From NCBI GenBank assembly GCA_007124395.1, contig SLFF01000173.1, forward strand, positions 1 to 7,370: DNA of 7,370 nucleotides. The letters are read 5' to 3'. The notes beneath the pieces are model-generated. The model worked only from the letters and a program-made list of their open reading frames with translations, was not told the origin of the DNA and did no database searches. Source of the stretch: Thermomicrobiaceae bacterium. GTDB taxonomy: Bacteria; Chloroflexota; Chloroflexia; Thermomicrobiales; Thermomicrobiaceae. The translations under genes and the position numbers were made by a program. Shown here in pieces: positions 5,971 to 7,370 of the stretch. How positions within the stretch are numbered: position 1 is the stretch's first letter; each line of letters begins with the position of its first letter.

Positions 5971-6867
5971 CTAAAACACGAACTGGGCAAACAGGTAAAA
6001 GAAGGCGCAACAGCCCACGCCGATCGCGATGGCGCCGCCGATGAGCGTGGCCACGAGCGCACCGGAAGAGCACCCTTTCTGGTTTGTGGAGATCACGGTG
6101 TACTGCCCGCCCGCGAAGCTGCCGGAACGGGTTTCCCAGCCACGTGGATCCTGCCCGAATCGCTCCCGGTCACTGTCCTGGATGACGTCCGGGCGAAGTG
6201 GTTCCTGTTCGGATCGTCGTTGCCGCTCGTCATCGTCGACCACGATAACGGCTGGAACGTTCGAAGGTGATGTTCGTGCTCGCTCGGCATCGCCCGGGTT
6301 GATCCCGTCGGCCATCGCCATGACGATATTACGGGACGCCTGGGTATCAGCCAGCGCCCGATGCTGAACGTCCGGAGTCGGCTGACCCATCATTTCGAGG
6401 GCAACCATAAGCTTGTGCCAGCGCCAGTTCTCGTACCGCTCGTGCCAATCGCCTGCGTAGGCGGCAAACTGCTTCATCGCGCAGTGCCACTCAACCTGAA
6501 AATCAGGCAGGCCGTAGATCGCGTTAGTCTGACTGATCACGCGGGAGTCGAAGTCGGCGTTATAGACCACCACAGGTCCGGCCCGGTCGAGAATCCGGCC
6601 AACCAGTGGGTAGACCTCATCCCAGGTCGGCGCGTCGGACACCGCTGCCTCATCGATCCCGTGAATCGCGGTCGCGTCTGCGGGGATCTCGTCAGAGGGC
6701 CGAACTAGCGTGTCGAGCAGAACTCGACCGTCGCGATCGACGATAGCGATGTCGATCAACTCGGCACGGTCATCGAGCCCTGTCGTCTCGGTGTCGAGAA
6801 AAACAACATCTGGACGAGAGAGAACCGCAGAAGCCCACTTCTGCGCGCGTGAACGTTGATCCTGAAT
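5971..6867 (-). CDS. DEDDh 3'-5' exonuclease with C-terminal hydrophobic anchor, ATT start
   Basis: 298 residues when started at ATT 6867. The N-terminal DnaQ-like exonuclease domain (about 20-185) has all three motifs: FLDTETTGL with D25 and E27, YNADFDSRVI with D107, and HRALAD with H169 and D174, the DEDDh arrangement of two-metal 3'-5' exonucleases. TAIHGI (66-71) is also typical. After a charged linker (about 195-264) comes a glycine/alanine-rich hydrophobic stretch (about 270-298, with C286-C287) that would make one transmembrane helix at the very C-terminus. Start choice: no in-frame ATG, GTG, TTG or CTG exists between the upstream stop (6907-6909) and motif I. The first conventional codon, TTG 6759, would remove D25/E27. 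AGGAG stands seven bases before the ATT. A sequencing error cannot be excluded. Substrate (DNA or RNA) is unknown. The S9 peptidase gene lies 101 bases upstream on the same strand. Confidence 0.85.
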   Translation of the reverse strand: MQDQRSRAQKWASAVLSRPDVVFLDTETTGLDDRAELIDIAIVDRDGRVLLDTLVRPSDEIPADATAIHGIDEAAVSDAPTWDEVYPLVGRILDRAGPVVVYNADFDSRVISQTNAIYGLPDFQVEWHCAMKQFAAYAGDWHERYENWRWHKLMVALEMMGQPTPDVQHRALADTQASRNIVMAMADGINPGDAERARTSPSNVPAVIVVDDDERQRRSEQEPLRPDVIQDSDRERFGQDPRGWETRSGSFAGGQYTVISTNQKGCSSGALVATLIGGAIAIGVGCCAFFYLFAQFVF

Positions 6868-6874
6868 GATGGGA

Positions 6875-6879
6875 CTCCT
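6875..6879 (-). promoter_or_regulatory. Shine-Dalgarno site supporting the ATT start of the exonuclease
   Basis: On the minus strand AGGAG (within GGTAGGAGTCCC) is followed by TCCCATC and then ATT at 6867-6865, a spacing of seven bases. The neighbouring ATC (6870-6868) would be only four bases away. This placement is the main argument that ATT is the initiator. Confidence 0.65.
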
Positions 6880-6968
6880 ACCTGTGGACTTTGGCGCCCG
6901 GCCCGGTCACGGGGCCAATCCATGACCGGAAATCGGGCAAAAGGCTATCACAACAGAACTGCCTGCAC

Positions 6969-7370
6969 TCAGTCTTTCAAATGCTTCGTATACCAGTCGA
7001 TCACACGCTTGACCAGATCGATCTGATGCTTCGTCTCCCGAATCCCGTGCGGCTCGCGCGGATAGGTGACGAACTGGGTCTCGATACCGAGTGTTCGCAA
7101 CCCGGTGTAGAGCTCCATCCCCTGCGGCATTGCCACCCGGCGATCTTCTTCACCGTGCAGGATAAGGGTCGGCGTCGTTGCGTTCCGGAGATGCCTGATC
7201 GCTGACCGCTCCCAGTAAGGCTCGGGATCCTCATAGACCGTTTTCTCGAAGTAGGAGAGGTTCGCAGTCGGGATATCACCGATCCCGTTGTCGCTCACCA
7301 TGTTCGGCAATCCAGCACCCATGATCGCGGCTTTGAAGCGGGTCGTCTGGCTGATCGTCCAGCCCGTCAT
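6969..7370 (-). CDS. S9-family serine peptidase (prolyl oligopeptidase/acylaminoacyl-peptidase type), C-terminal part
   Basis: 133 codons are visible; the reading frame is open at the right window edge, so the N-terminal part, including any beta-propeller and the catalytic serine of GxSxGGY, lies outside. The visible part begins MTGWTISQTTRFKAAI, the stretch that normally follows the nucleophile elbow in S9 enzymes. The alpha/beta-hydrolase core continues with TPTLILHGEEDRRV, carrying the catalytic aspartate (visible residue 76), and YPREPHGI, carrying the catalytic histidine (visible residue 108). It ends with the usual closing helix VKRVIDWYTKHL. The expected reaction is cleavage of short peptides or removal of N-terminal acyl-amino acids or dipeptides. 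No signal peptide can be judged. A 101-base gap leads to the exonuclease gene on the same strand. Confidence 0.88.
   Translation of the reverse strand: MTGWTISQTTRFKAAIMGAGLPNMVSDNGIGDIPTANLSYFEKTVYEDPEPYWERSAIRHLRNATTPTLILHGEEDRRVAMPQGMELYTGLRTLGIETQFVTYPREPHGIRETKHQIDLVKRVIDWYTKHLKD

Noticed and set aside
5971..6759. TTG start at 6759 for the exonuclease
   Set aside because: It would delete catalytic D25 and E27, which are encoded in frame just upstream with a good ribosome site ahead of them.

Overview
This is a bacterial chromosomal window of moderately high GC with no plasmid, phage, transposase or CRISPR signature. Six protein-coding genes can be supported; one of them runs off the right edge. 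The codon usage, the archaeal-looking inositol-phosphatase-type enzyme, the bacterial eRF1-like protein, the S9-type peptidase and the dispersed CCCTC...GAGGG palindromes would fit a Chloroflexota/Thermomicrobia-type or other deep-branching Gram-positive-like bacterium. This placement is inference only.

Left part (1-2213): a minus-strand gene for a bacterial eRF1/Vms1-like protein (baeRF type, GGWSQ motif) ends in a palindromic terminator-like repeat near 69-98. It starts at 1371 behind a strong AGGAG. Diverging from it, after a 275-base gap with a plausible sigma70-type promoter, is a small two-helix membrane protein with a cytosolic bacterial PH-like domain.

Middle (2214-5769): a 427-base gene-free stretch (2214-2640) holds several inverted repeats, including a possible three-way-junction RNA (2399-2479) and a strong 13-bp hairpin (2533-2563). 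It precedes a plus-strand run of three metabolic genes: an inositol monophosphatase/FBPase-superfamily enzyme, an M20 zinc aminoacylase/peptidase, and (S)-ureidoglycine aminohydrolase (allE, purine/allantoin catabolism). The gaps between them are about 100 bases, and both contain hairpins or a promoter-like site, so each gene may be its own transcription unit. No other allantoin gene is in view.

Right part (5770-7370): after a palindromic repeat between convergent genes lies a minus-strand DEDDh 3'-5' exonuclease. Its catalytic domain can only be complete if translation starts at a non-canonical ATT codon, and it ends in a single hydrophobic segment that looks like a membrane anchor. Upstream of it (to the right) is the C-terminal part of an S9-family serine peptidase.

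The most notable items are the ATT-initiated, apparently tail-anchored exonuclease, the bacterial release-factor-like protein, and the structured leader region upstream of the phosphatase gene. I see no clearly new multi-gene system.
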